From Bimastos eiseni (taxonomy: Eukaryota > Annelida > Clitellata > Crassiclitellata > Lumbricidae): 64,000 bases of DNA. The position numbers and the translations under genes were made by a program. Shown piece by piece: positions 1 to 11,500 of the stretch. How positions within the stretch are numbered: the stretch's first letter is position 1; the number at the start of each line of letters is the position of its first letter. The stretch spans positions 30,188,847 to 30,252,846 of the forward strand of contig OY365806.1 of NCBI GenBank assembly GCA_959347315.1. Direction: 5' to 3'. The notes under the pieces are model-generated. The model worked only from the letters and a program-made list of their open reading frames with translations. It had not been told where the DNA came from and did no database searches.

Positions 1-719
1 TCAATCGCATTTAATTGGGGATATATTAGCCACTCCGTCCCCCACTTAACATTTGGGGGACCGTGCCCCGCTGCCCACCGTAGGTATCCACCCTGGGTTT
101 TAGCAATGATGGTGGTCATATATATGCAGCGATAACGATAATTTTGGCAAATAGTGATAATGAGCCACAGGTGCGCGTGAAATGGCGCCAGATGGTTGTC
201 GAATTTCGTATTCACCTTCAACCGCAAAGTGTGACGAAGACTCATTAAGGGATGTATAGGCCCTCAATGCATAAAATTCGGACTTCTTGGGCATCAAAGA
301 ATCCGCGACTTGGAAGTTGGAACTATTCACCAGTTGCCTGCAGTTTCTAGTAGGCCTACGTACGTATTGGCTCTCAATCAAGTTAGGAATACATCTTCAG
401 GTTCTTAGAATGCATACAATAGCCTATAGTACATAGATGGGCCTATCATAATTAATAATTATGCGTATTAGCCGTGCTTTTTTTCTCGCGGAACGGCGTT
501 CCGGCACCTTTTGTAATCACTAAAAAATAGAATAGTACTTGTGCAAAAACTCTGGAATTTGATAAAAAAATTTACAATTTAAATTTTTACAATCTAAATT
601 TATAAGTAATAGCCTAGATTGTGATCGTTGTGTACTATAAAATTTATTTGTATGACAACTAATTATAACGTCCTTTTACCCATAGGCGCACAAGGCGTTC
701 GCCTAGGGCCCCAAATCTC
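1..719. other. Non-coding DNA, no gene recognised
   Basis: I see no exon with splice sites or homology here. The short open frames lack recognisable domains. The sequence is AT-rich from 530 to 660, and then becomes a diverged leader into the minisatellite that follows. Confidence 0.5.
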
Positions 720-1222
720 AGGGGCCCCCAAATGATGAAAACATTAAATACAAAATAACATCTCAGGGGGCTCCCATGGCAAGTGGTGAAAACATTAAAC
801 ACAAAATAACGTCTCAGTGGCATCCACATGAATGAAAACATTTCATACAAAATAACATATCAAAGACCCCGAATGAATAAAAACATTTCATACAAAATAA
901 CATATCAAAGACCCCGAATGAATGAAAACATTTCATACAAAATAACATATCAAAGACCCCGAATGAATGAAAACATTTCATACAAAATAACATATCAAAG
1001 ACCCCGAATGAATGAAAACATTTCATACAAAATAACATATCAAAGACCCCGAATGAATGAAAACGTTTCATAAAAAAATAACATATCAAAGACCCCGAAT
1101 GAATGAAAACGTTTCATACAAAATAACATATCAAAGACCCCGAATGAATGAAAACGTTTCATAAAAAAATAACATATCAAAGACCCTGAATGAATGAAAA
1201 CGTTTCATAAAAAAATAACATG
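720..1222. repeat. 45-bp minisatellite
   Basis: A 45-bp unit, recognisable by AAAACATTTCATACAAAATA followed by ACATATCAAAGACCCCG, is repeated head to tail. About eight units from 828 on are nearly identical. At least two diverged units (from 720) precede them, where AAACATTAA replaces AAACATTTC. The last units carry CGTTTCATAAAA variants and the array ends after an ACATGTCTCAC sequence. Because 45 is divisible by three, both strands stay open across several units, giving apparent repeat proteins; I regard these as by-products of the period. Confidence 0.9.
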
Positions 1223-1514
1223 TCTCACGTTTGAAATATTTTAAATATATGTAAAAACTTATATTCTCTATCTTTGCAGCTACGTAAGGATTCACATGAC
1301 AAGTGTGGTGTGGTAATTCAGAATTGCTTTGTTACGGTGCATATCAATTGGTTCGATTAGCTATTTTGGTAACTGCTAAGAGCGAAGGCTGCGTGTTAAG
1401 AGCATCTTCGCTTCTACGAGTTGGCTCACTGTTTAATTGAATGAAAATTAATTTTTAAATAAAGTTGCGTATTTCGATATTTGATGTGATGACGAGACGT
1501 CACATATCTCAGAC

Positions 1515-1930
1515 TCAGTCCCCTTCGTCACAAATGTATGACCCCACCAATGGATGCGCGACGTCATTTATAGACGGCCCCTCAGACTCTGTGTATAAAT
1601 TCAGAAGACCCCCAAAATGTTTGCGTCTAGGTCCCCGTTTTCTGTAAACGCGCCTCTGTGTATGTGAGATGCATTTTTTGTGGATGCGTTGAAAGATTTT
1701 CAGCCAATGAACTGATTTGAGAACTCTGGTTATGTGGTGGCGTTTGGTAGTTTTGGCAACTGCGCGGGCCAGAGCATTCTTCATTGTTTACAGGCGTCGT
1801 ATTTTACTTTGTCGATTGCGCCCAATACTTGACTACAAGATCGTGTGCACAATAGCCACCTCGATCGTTTATTCCAAACTAGACTACCGTAATCCCCTGT
1901 TTTACAGTGTAGGTCACGAATGTGCATACT
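1515..1930 (-). mobile_element. L2/CR1-like retrotransposon RT remnant, rearranged
   Basis: The minus strand from 1784 to about 1620 reads NALARAVAKTTKRHHI then TRVLKSVHWLKIFQRI. This matches the conserved C-terminal RT segment of L2/CR1-type elements (QNAxARxV...HITPVLxxLHWLPVxxRI). On the opposite strand at 1845-1915 the sequence reads ATSIVYSKLDYRNPLFYSV, which resembles the segment lying just before it in the same proteins (SxLDYCNSLxY). The two pieces are in opposite orientation, so the copy is broken by an inversion or is two insertions. It is not functional. Confidence 0.65.
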
Positions 1931-2372
1931 TGTAACGGGCCTAGAGTTTGATGTGTGAAGCAAGTTCCTATGCGACGCACATAATGTAGGCCAGTGTGAA
2001 ACAAGTTCACATGTGCCAAACGTTCTTATTAATCATATGAAATCGATAGCCACTTGCCACATCTGTTCCTATCGCTCCCCAATTCCCAAAAGCGTATCCC
2101 CGAAGACTCGGTTCTTCCGGTTTCCGGGCCAGATGAAATGAGATATCTTGCGCATCATCTCATAGCATTAATACTGTACGCCAACATACGTAGCTTCGGG
2201 CAAAACATTTAAATAGGTTCGCGGAACTCAACGCTTATACATTAATTCATACAATTCATGTACACAAAGCACATACAGTGTCGTACACGTCATGCCGACA
2301 TTCATTAATGTAGTGTCGGTCATGAGTCATGAGCGGTCATTGCATGACGAACACTTATTTAACACGGCATAA
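1931..2372. other. Non-coding spacer
   Basis: No exon, tRNA-like box or terminal inverted repeat was recognised. Short direct repeats around AAGCAAGTTC/AAACAAGTTC (1960-2005) and GTCATGAG (2318-2335) are the only local structure. Confidence 0.4.
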
Positions 2373-2876
2373 GGGGCCGTCCACGTATTACGAACGTAGC
2401 GAGGGGTTTCCCCAATTTCGGCCATTTGCGTAGGCCCTACGGGCGCGTAGGGCCTACGTGAGGGGGGGGAAGGACGGGACCCGAAAATATGTACGTACGC
2501 AAATATAATTGTCTAATTATGACGTTCACAATGCATAATATGAAAATCAGAACTGTAAACCTAATCAAAGACAATATTCCTGTTTAATCAATTTTATGTA
2601 GGGTTAAAACGGTTTCAAATGCAAGTGTTGTTAGTGTTTTAATTCTTCATAACTGTTAACAAATTTAAGCTGTTAAATTTGATGCTTAACAAAAATAAAT
2701 GGCCTGTAGTAAAATCAATGTCTTGTAGATAGTTTTTACCTTTGCAATGGGGGGGGGGCGCGTCAAGTTCAAATGTGAGTACGCATGGGGAGAGGTCCAC
2801 GAAATGTACGCGTGCAGCAAGGGGAGGGGGTCCGAAAATCCGATTTATTTGCGTACGTAATATAGTGATGGGCCCC
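2373..2876. mobile_element. MITE, GGGGCC-ended family, copy 1
   Basis: A segment of about 504 bp starts GGGGCCGTCCACGTATTACG and ends GCGTACGTAATATAGTGATG GGCCCC, so its ends are imperfect inverted repeats. A second copy lies at 7141-7635. The two share the internal stretches AAATATGTACGTACGCAAAT, TCTAATTATGACG, TTAATCAATTTTATGTA and AATGGGG-rich G tracts. Both copies sit next to AA. No transposase frame is present, so this is a non-autonomous DNA element. I cannot assign the superfamily. Confidence 0.7.
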
Positions 2877-3428
2877 AACAAGCTTATAATTTGCAACCCT
2901 ATTTTGAAAGATCAGTAAACGAAGACAGGTGAACGTTTGTTTATCCAGAAAATACAACTTGAATATGTGTATGTACAAAAAGAACACAATTTTGTGTAAG
3001 AATAGTCAATATAGTAGTCGATTGATAAACGGTTAATCCAGCGTTTTCCAACCCCAGAGTCGTGGAATCCTAAGATCCCATGAACCTAAATCTAGGAGCT
3101 GGGTTTATTACAGAAAGGGCCAAAATGTGAAAACAACTTAAACTATTAGAGGTATATTGAAATTATTTAAATTAAATTATTTTAAGGGATTTTGGAATTC
3201 TACATATTTTCGTTTAAAATTCTCTGGCTGAAGGTTCTGACAGAGAGGTTGAAATTGTCTGTATTTGTAACACAATTATAATACCTGTTTTTTTTAAATG
3301 AAAACTTTTATAGCAAAACAACGTAACAAAGTAGCTTACTTACATCAGCAATAACACATCCGCTTTATTATCATATGCAAAGTACAGTTGAAAGTAGCAA
3401 GCATTCATATCACCAAGCATAGCATCTG
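2877..3428. other. Non-coding spacer
   Basis: AT-rich sequence without recognisable coding or repeat structure until about 3400, where the first degenerate unit of the CACCAAG/ATAGTATCTG minisatellite appears. Confidence 0.4.
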
Positions 3429-3672
3429 GTGGCGGCGCTGTAGACGCAAAATACGCAATTGCGTCCCAAAAAGAAAAAAATCACCAAATATATTTCAACA
3501 ATTTTTAAGGAAATTACTGGTCTTAGTAGTCTATACATTTACAATATAGGCCTACTAAAAATTAAAAATTTCATTATGTTATATGTTTCAATATTTTTAA
3601 ATGAACATCTTGTACGGAACATATGCGTATTACCGCTATTGCGTACCAAATTTTCTAGGTCAGCGCCGCCAC
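3429..3672. mobile_element. MITE inserted in a minisatellite
   Basis: Perfect 12-bp terminal inverted repeats, GTGGCGGCGCTG at 3429-3440 and CAGCGCCGCCAC at 3661-3672, bound a 244-bp AT-rich segment. The element splits the 29-30-bp minisatellite: TAGCATCTG precedes it and TAGTATCTG lies three bases after it, so a target duplication of about 8-9 bp is possible but is confounded by the repeat unit itself. Confidence 0.7.
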
Positions 3673-4120
3673 TAATAGTATCTGCTCTTATCACACATCA
3701 AGTATAGTACTTGTTCTTATCAAACATATAGCATAGTATCCATTCTTATCAAACACCAAGTATAGTATCTGTTCTTATCAAACACCATGTATAGTATCTT
3801 TTATTATAAAACACCAAGTATAGTATATGTTCTTATCAAACATAAAGTATAGCGTCTGTTCTTAGCAAACACCAAGTATAGTATGTTTTATCAAACATAA
3901 AGCATAGTATCTGTTCTTATCAAACACCAAGTAAAGTATCTGTTCTTATCAAACATAAAGTATAGTATCTGTTCTTATCAAACACAAAGTATAGTAACTG
4001 TTCTTAGCAAACACCAAGTATAGTATCTGTTCTTATCAAACACCAAATATAGTATCAAACAAAAAGTATTGTATCTGTTCTCATCAAGCACAAAGTATAG
4101 TATCTGAAATAATCTGTTCA
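3673..4120. repeat. 29-30-bp minisatellite
   Basis: A tandem array of the unit ATAGTATCTGTTCTTATCAA followed by ACACCAAGT. More than a dozen units vary at ACACCAAG/ACATAAAG and in small deletions (a short unit occurs near 3880). Isolated degenerate units continue to about 4330. One upstream unit lies at 3405-3428, on the other side of the inserted MITE. Confidence 0.85.
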
Positions 4121-5531
4121 TATCAAATGGAGTACACAGTATGCATTGCCAACAAAGGAAAGTTACTGTATATAAGTCTTTATCAGCTGTAACATAGGAG
4201 AAAATAATAATTCTATCATGGGGAAGTCTCTTATGGGGAAAGTATAGTATCTGTGCTCATTGTCAGTGTGTGATATATCTGTTCTTATCATGTGGAAGGT
4301 GGAGTATCCGTTCTTATGAGAATCCTATAGCTGTCTAGTATGAATAAAAGTGTTATCCATGTAGAATGTATCAAATATAATGTTAAATCAGTTTCCCCCA
4401 AATTTTTTTTCATAAATTTTCCCAATTGCAATAGAACATCTAAAACTGGTCTCCATTAGAAATTTTAGACAAAATGGGATTGAATTCCAAACAAACTTAA
4501 AAGAATCAAAGAGCTAAAAGCATGTCTCTCTCCATCTGAAACATAAATTGACAAAGCTTTTATGAACAGCAAATAATGCTTTGGAAATTAATACTACTAC
4601 ACTAAAGAGTCCAGTGTCCATAACATTTGGACTGCTTGTGATGTAACTAAAGTGTCAACTAATTATATAAAATCTATGAACTACTGCTGTCAATGACATT
4701 TCCCTTAGCTAGTAGTATTATTCTCAACAATGTTGTATTTATTACCACTGCTACAACAATTTGAAAATAGCACTAAACCAATTCTCTCATCACAGATAAA
4801 AATTAATATTACTAGCTAACAATTGTATTATAAACAGGTGCATTGTATTTATAGTCCCATCTGCTTATTATTTCTGTTATTAATATCTTACCCAAGGCAG
4901 CAATGATTAATTTAGATTCTGAAATTCACAACCACAATGCCCAGACTTGGGTCCCATTCAATTTGTACTTGATATAGTTTTATAACTGCAAAGGGTTGCA
5001 GTGTGTCAAACTTGTGTCCTTTCAATAAGTCATTTTATATCTATTTTTATTGAGTTATATAGCCTGTACATTTTCTTACAATCCCTCGCCTTCAAAATCT
5101 GAAAGTTGCAGGTACCGCAAATATGCCCAAAACGGGATTTGAACCAGGGACTTTAGTCACAACCCCCTTTAAGACCATCAACCCAGGAGACTGGATTTCA
5201 ACCGACTAAAATACACCTCACATTTCTTTGACTTCAATGTTTTTAAATTTCTCAATAATAATAAATGGATGCAAACGTAGCAGATCATGGAGGTAAACAC
5301 AAAAAAGAACAATTCTTTTAAATTATTTTTATCAGAAACTTTGATTATGCCTTGACTTGTCTTCAGCAAGGCCAATAAATTCTACAGAAAATGAAACTGT
5401 TTGTATCAGTCACCCAGGATAACAGAAGTCTCTTTCTTATTATCATCATCATCATCATCATCATCATCAATGATGGAAAGTTTAACAAACCATCTCCGCA
5501 AACTATCTGTGTCATTGTCATCAACTCCACC
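4121..5531 (-). other. SNRPA1 3' UTR and downstream flank
   Basis: This lies downstream of the SNRPA1 stop codon at 5532-5534 on the minus strand. A minus-strand AATAAA is found at 5046-5051 (TTTATT on plus), about 480 nt past the stop, and could be the polyadenylation signal. A short (ATC)n array at 5447-5469 lies within the presumed 3' UTR. The rest (4330-5040) is AT-rich and featureless. Confidence 0.45.
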
Positions 5532-5581
5532 TCATGTGTCCTCCATCTCTTCCTCCTCTTCCCGTGCTCCATCCGCTGCAC
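5532..5581 (-). CDS. SNRPA1: SNRPA1 coding exon 8 (last)
   Basis: After TTTCCAG the exon completes a Gly codon and encodes AADGAREEEEEMEDT before TGA at 5534-5532. The acidic tail is typical of U2A' (GEEEMEED in human). Confidence 0.9.
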
Positions 5582-8500
5582 CTGGAAATGACAAAAAACT
5601 CACTCTTTATATAATTACCATACTAACATCACTGTAACAATGCATCATCAAACAGTCACTGCAAAAAACCCCAGGGCAATTCTAGTCAAAACGAGAGCAC
5701 ATGGAAACAGTCCATGACGAAAATCCGGAATCCGGGTGAATTTAGTAAATATTTATACATCACCATTGTAATAATCGTCATGCAAGAAAATGGAGGAATG
5801 GCTTTCAACAGAAGCAAACATTGGGAGGAATTTGAAGAAGTTACTACCCATTTTCGATTAAGAAAAAAGTAATATTTCTCTATAAAAGTGTCAGGTAAAA
5901 ATCTGGGAATACCCTGCCAATTTTCTAATTTTATCAGCAATACAACTAAATTACGGGTAGGGATGTTAAACGTTTACTGGAATTCCGGTTTTCGGTTTAG
6001 AAAATGGTAACCGGTTTATGTAATTTGCGAAACGGTATTCGATTTTTTTTAAAATTTTCGCCTTATTATCTATTCCACCTATCCCGGATTAATTCCCATA
6101 GGAAGATGCTCGAGTAACTCAGACAACTTCAAAGGTACAGACGCAGCCAAGCGATTTCCAACAGGGCAATTAATAGCTACCAATTGCTAATAAACGGCCG
6201 TTTTGAAGAGACAAGCCAATCGTGGGAACGTGATCTAAGGGAAGAGTAACCTGAGCCGACGAAGATAGCTGCACTCAGACACAAGACCTGACTTCAAAGC
6301 ACCACTTAAACACTTTGGTATCGAGTGTTGATGCTGCATTGCGAGTCTTGACGCTACATTGCGATTAGGGCATAACCGGAAATCGCCTCGGACATTCGCC
6401 TCGGCCGAATATTGGACTATTTGGAAGTATTCGCCTCGGCAAATGTTACACCCGCAAATAGCTAAAAATAACTTTTTTTGATAAACTCACTTTTTTTCTA
6501 AAAATAATATTTTTCATCAAATAAATGTAGGACTAACGGATTTACTTATAAGTTATTGACTAATTAAACAAGAACTTAACATTCCATTGAATTTTCTTTA
6601 AAATAATTAAATTAATTTATAAATTTTAATTTCTTTTGGTTGCAATCAAATCAGTAATTTTCCCGCTTCAATTGGCTCCACTCACTCTTGGGTAAACATT
6701 AGAGAGTAAAGACGTCATTGATGACTTCATATTTCAAATTTTATGACAAGGTTTTATATTTTTCTCACAAATAAAGTTATATATTGCTATAGCCTAGGGT
6801 GCAACGATACGCTATATGAAGGATATTGCTATAGACTGCATTGACTATAGAGTTCTCCATAGCTGTGCATGTGGCAGGTTGTCTACGCTTTGCCTACGGA
6901 TGGTACTCGCTGAGTTGCTGGCCAAATTTGCCGCTACTATTCTGTTCATACTCGGATCTGGCAAATAGTTCATCCAAATACTCGGATTCGGTACTCGGTG
7001 GAAATTGTCTACTCAGTTATGCCCTAATTGCGATACATAATACATGAAATAATGTGCAGAGTTGTGTTATATTACAATTTACAATATTTTATAAGAACGC
7101 TAATAAAAACCGGTAACTGAAATACAGAGTACAGTGTTAAGGGGCCATCCACATATTATGTATGTAGTGAGGGGAGGCAGGGTTTTCGAATTTCGGCGAT
7201 TTTGCGTGCGGGTGAGCAAGGTGGGGAGGAGTCCAAAAAAATATGTACGTATGCAAATATAACTGTCTAATTGTGACGTCCGCATTTCTTCATATTAAAA
7301 TAAGAAAAGTATTGTAAACCCAGTCATGGCCAGTATTGCTGCTTAATCAATTTTATGTATCATTAAAACTTTTTAACTGCATGTGTTGTTGGTATTTTAT
7401 TTCTTCATAAGAGTTAACAAATTTAAGTTGTTAAACATGAAGCTTAAAAAATAAATAGCCTATGATAAAATCAATGTCTTATAGATGTCTTTAGCTATTT
7501 AACCTTTTCAATGGGGAAGGGTAGAGCTCAGATGTACGTACGCATGGAGAGGGGTCCAAAGAAATGTATGCGGAGCAACAGGGGAGGGGGGCCGAAAATC
7601 AAATATTTTTGGGTATGTAACATACGGATGGGTCCTGAGTGCCTACATTATTGGTCACAGCATTTGGAAGCAGGTGGTGTCTTCTTCCATGCATCCAATG
7701 TTCCAACCAAGAGGGCACAATCACTGTACTCATTCCAGTCTCCTTAGCTGGGGGTACAAAGAAGCATAAATCTTTCCCTATATCAGAACCTCTCAGTTTT
7801 CTGCCCAGCATTCTAATTGTTTGACAATTATTAATATTACTTCAAACAATCAATTAATTACTCTTGCTATAACGTCTCTTCAAGAAATATACTCAGATGC
7901 CTTTATATATGGGGAAACTGGTTGTACCTTTTGCTCGAACCACAACAATGCAACATCGGGCCTTTCAGTGGTTTGCTCCGACCATCTGGAATGGGCTCCG
8001 CCGAGAGCTACGCCTCTTGTCGAGAAATTCCAGCATGCATTTTACTGTTCATTGAAATACGTTTTTATTCAGCCATAGTCAGACTGGGAGCGCCTCTGAG
8101 TAGATACTTTGAAGGGGTGCTATATCAAATTGACATTGATTGATTGAGGCATATTAAAAAGGTTCACAAAATAGTTATTAAAAACAATAAGTTACCTGGT
8201 TGTGTTCCATTTTGCTTCAGATCATCCACCCCAGGTAACTGTCCCAACTGGAGCATCCGGTGTATTCTTTCCACCTCCTCCAGGGTCTTTGCCGATGCGA
8301 TGGCAGCCTGAAATGCAAACATAGTAGCTTTCCATATAATAACATCCTGACATTACAGAAACATACAGTATTTAAGTTAACACACTGCTTCAAAAAATCA
8401 GTAAATTCAAGCATAAGGCATGAATGAAAAAGATCACATTAAGTAGACAAGACAAATTTCTCAAACTTTCTGTTGATGTGGACAGGTTATTGGTTCAACC

Positions 8501-11500
8501 AGTCTTATCACAGAATGGTGCTTTCAACATCCGCTAACATACATGACATGTTATATTAAGACTTCAAAATAATGACACTGTTTATTACAACTATGCTTTT
8601 AATGCCTGTTCAAGTCAAAACTTGTCTCTTATCATTGAACCTTTCTTTTTTTTCATGTTCTGCACTGCACGCAATAGAAAATATCATTTGCTCATTATAA
8701 AAATTTTAATTTCCGGTTATCATTCCATGGCCCTGTAACCAATCACCCGTGGATCGCTACCGGGCCACGAACTACAGTTTCAGTGGCTCTAGAATAGAAT
8801 GGAATAGATTAGACTACAGATATGAGATGAGATTCCAGTACATTAGGTCAGATTCTATGACATGAGGCACGATTACATTAGATCAGAAGGAGCAGATAAA
8901 TCAGCTAGATTAAACAGGTCTCACTGATGCCCAGAGGCCACACGGGGTTCTTGGGTCGATGGTTCATAATAAAATACAGTAGTTTGTGCCACAGTGCCAA
9001 TGATTGAACTCGGTTCCTCAACTCGGTTCCCTATGTGTTAATCATTACTATGTGGACTTCACAGTGATTGTATGATCTTAGATCAGAAACATTATATTAC
9101 AATAGATCAGGTAAAATAAAATCACATCAAATAAGGAGATTAATTGCGATTATGACCAATTTGCTTACCTCAATTGCCTCCTGTCTGGTGCGATCGCCAG
9201 GTGTTGGGACTTTCGTTTTTGGTCCGCTCACCTTATCCGGTCCAGGCAGAGACTCACCAGGTACAAAAGTGTTGCTTCGTTTGCCCATTTGCTGCACTAG
9301 GCTCTGTCCCTTCTTGCCTTTGAACATGGTGGCCGCAGCTTCACGCTCCTAACATCAGAAATACACAAAACTTTAAAACTTTTTAACAATCAGATCTGCT
9401 ACATATACATGACTTCCAATCATTTTTAGCATAAATCAAATTTAGAATTACACAGCTGCTTCATCACTAACTGTAACAGTGAAGTGGTAGGCACTAGGCA
9501 GTCTAATAGCAGTATAAAATACTATAATAGTGAAGCATTATATGGTATAGGAGATAAGATAATGTTGCTTCATGGTTGTATAATACGAGGTAAAATGGCA
9601 CCTACCATCAAATGTGCTAAATTTTCACCTCTGTCGCATGGGTCAGAATTGTAGGTCCATCGTGTGAAATCACTCTCATCAATGTCAAACTGTGTCTAAC
9701 TTTGCATGTCATCATCTTTGATACAAGTATCCCCAAACACACCTTATAAATTGACCATCAAAACTTCAATGCAAACTCTTTTTCACGGCACCTTAATGAA
9801 TTCAGATATACATGAAGATTGTTCATTCCATGAAAACAAGTCTTAAAAGCACAATTTGCTCATTTTACTCTTGGGATAAAATCCTTTGTATTCAATAAAA
9901 ATATATAATAATTTGAAAAAAAACGAACGCACAACAGTTCAATAGCCACTCACAATTTCCCTAATTCAAAAGATGTAAAATTTCATTTGCTTTTTCAAGA
10001 CATCCCTTCATGCATTGAGCACCAATAATGTCCTATCAGACATTCTGAAATGGCACCAAATAAATTATCTGCACTACAAAGAAATACTTGCCTTTAGTTT
10101 GATCTTCTGGAAGTCGAGCAGTCTTAGTTGCGGAATGCGATGAATCACATATAGGCGATAATGCTTCTTATGTGCAACGGGATTCTGCAAGAGACTACAA
10201 TGCCACATAAATACATTTACACAGCTACAAAGGCCAGACTACAAAAGCCTAAACAAGCAATAAAATAAAGGCAATGTTACACAAGAGTTATTTTGAAAAC
10301 ATTTAATTAAGTTTGATCATAAAAGAAAGACTTGCTATATCCTGGATTCTCATTTCAATCAAGAATTTACCAGTGGTCCATCATTTTTAATTAGTGTTTC
10401 ATCTTAAACAACCATCTGACAATACATCGTGCATTATTAGAAGACATTCAGTAAATAACCAAAGATTACAAATCCTCCTAGATTCTGCAAAACACATAAT
10501 CTCAAAACAGTTTTAAACAGACAAAAAGATGATGAGCAATCCCTTCTCCTTCCCACCTTTCCCCCATGCATACCTCTTGGTGGTGACCAGACAACACCGT
10601 CATGACACAAAGGTACGCTTCTGGTAAATCTAATAGGAGCATCAAAGAATATGCTGAAAATATTGTCAGTTATTTTAAAACATTCCTTGAGAAAACACTT
10701 CTTTAGCTATCTGAGTTTCTTTATCGGTTTGAAAATCCCAGTTATGCTATTCAGCTGAGAACAGAAACGAATAAGAATACCTGAGGGTTTTCAATGACTT
10801 TATGGTGGTCAAAGGATCAAGATCTCCTAATTCTTGGAGGTTGTTATTTGTCAAGATGACCGTTTCCAGATTTGGAAGGTTCTCCTCTAGATTCTCATGA
10901 ATTCTCCTTAAGAAACACATGAAATTGTTACCAATTAAACAATTCTGAAAATGTCTGGAAACAATCACCAGCAATCAACTTGAATTAGGTACTTAGCAAT
11001 AGCTAACAATTGGATAGTAGTTGGATTGAAGTAAATAATCGAATAGTTATGGTACATACACAATTTGGTTGTTGTTCAGCATAACGCTTCGCAGCCTTTT
11101 CAGTAATGGAAAACCATCCAGTTTCTTGATTTCATTGTCTGAGAAATCGATAGTGTCATACTGGTCCTAAAAGCATTGTCACGGGTGTCACAATTAAACA
11201 AATTTTATATGCTAATATGTCACATTTCATTGTAAAACAATTTGAAAAATTGTTAAAATTATTATGTCACAATTGTTCTGATTTTATTTGAATTAATTTA
11301 GTGTTTTGAGTTTTTAAATCCCAAATCTGGTCTCAAATAACACAAAACATTTTCTGGCTTCAATTCATAGTATAAAGTTTGGCACAAATTAAAACTAAAT
11401 AACATTGTAATTGTCATTATCATAATCACATTTCAGAGGATACAAATTTGGTTAATTGATTTGTTCTTACCAGAGTAGCACCCAAGTTTTCAATGATAGC

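Noticed and set aside
814..1089. Repetitive Phe/Met/Cys-rich protein on the minus strand and MNENISYKITYQRPR repeats on plus
   Set aside because: Explained by a 45-bp minisatellite whose length is divisible by three; no splice or promoter context.
720..4120. CRISPR-like arrays
   Set aside because: The tandem units have no unique spacers; these are eukaryotic minisatellites.
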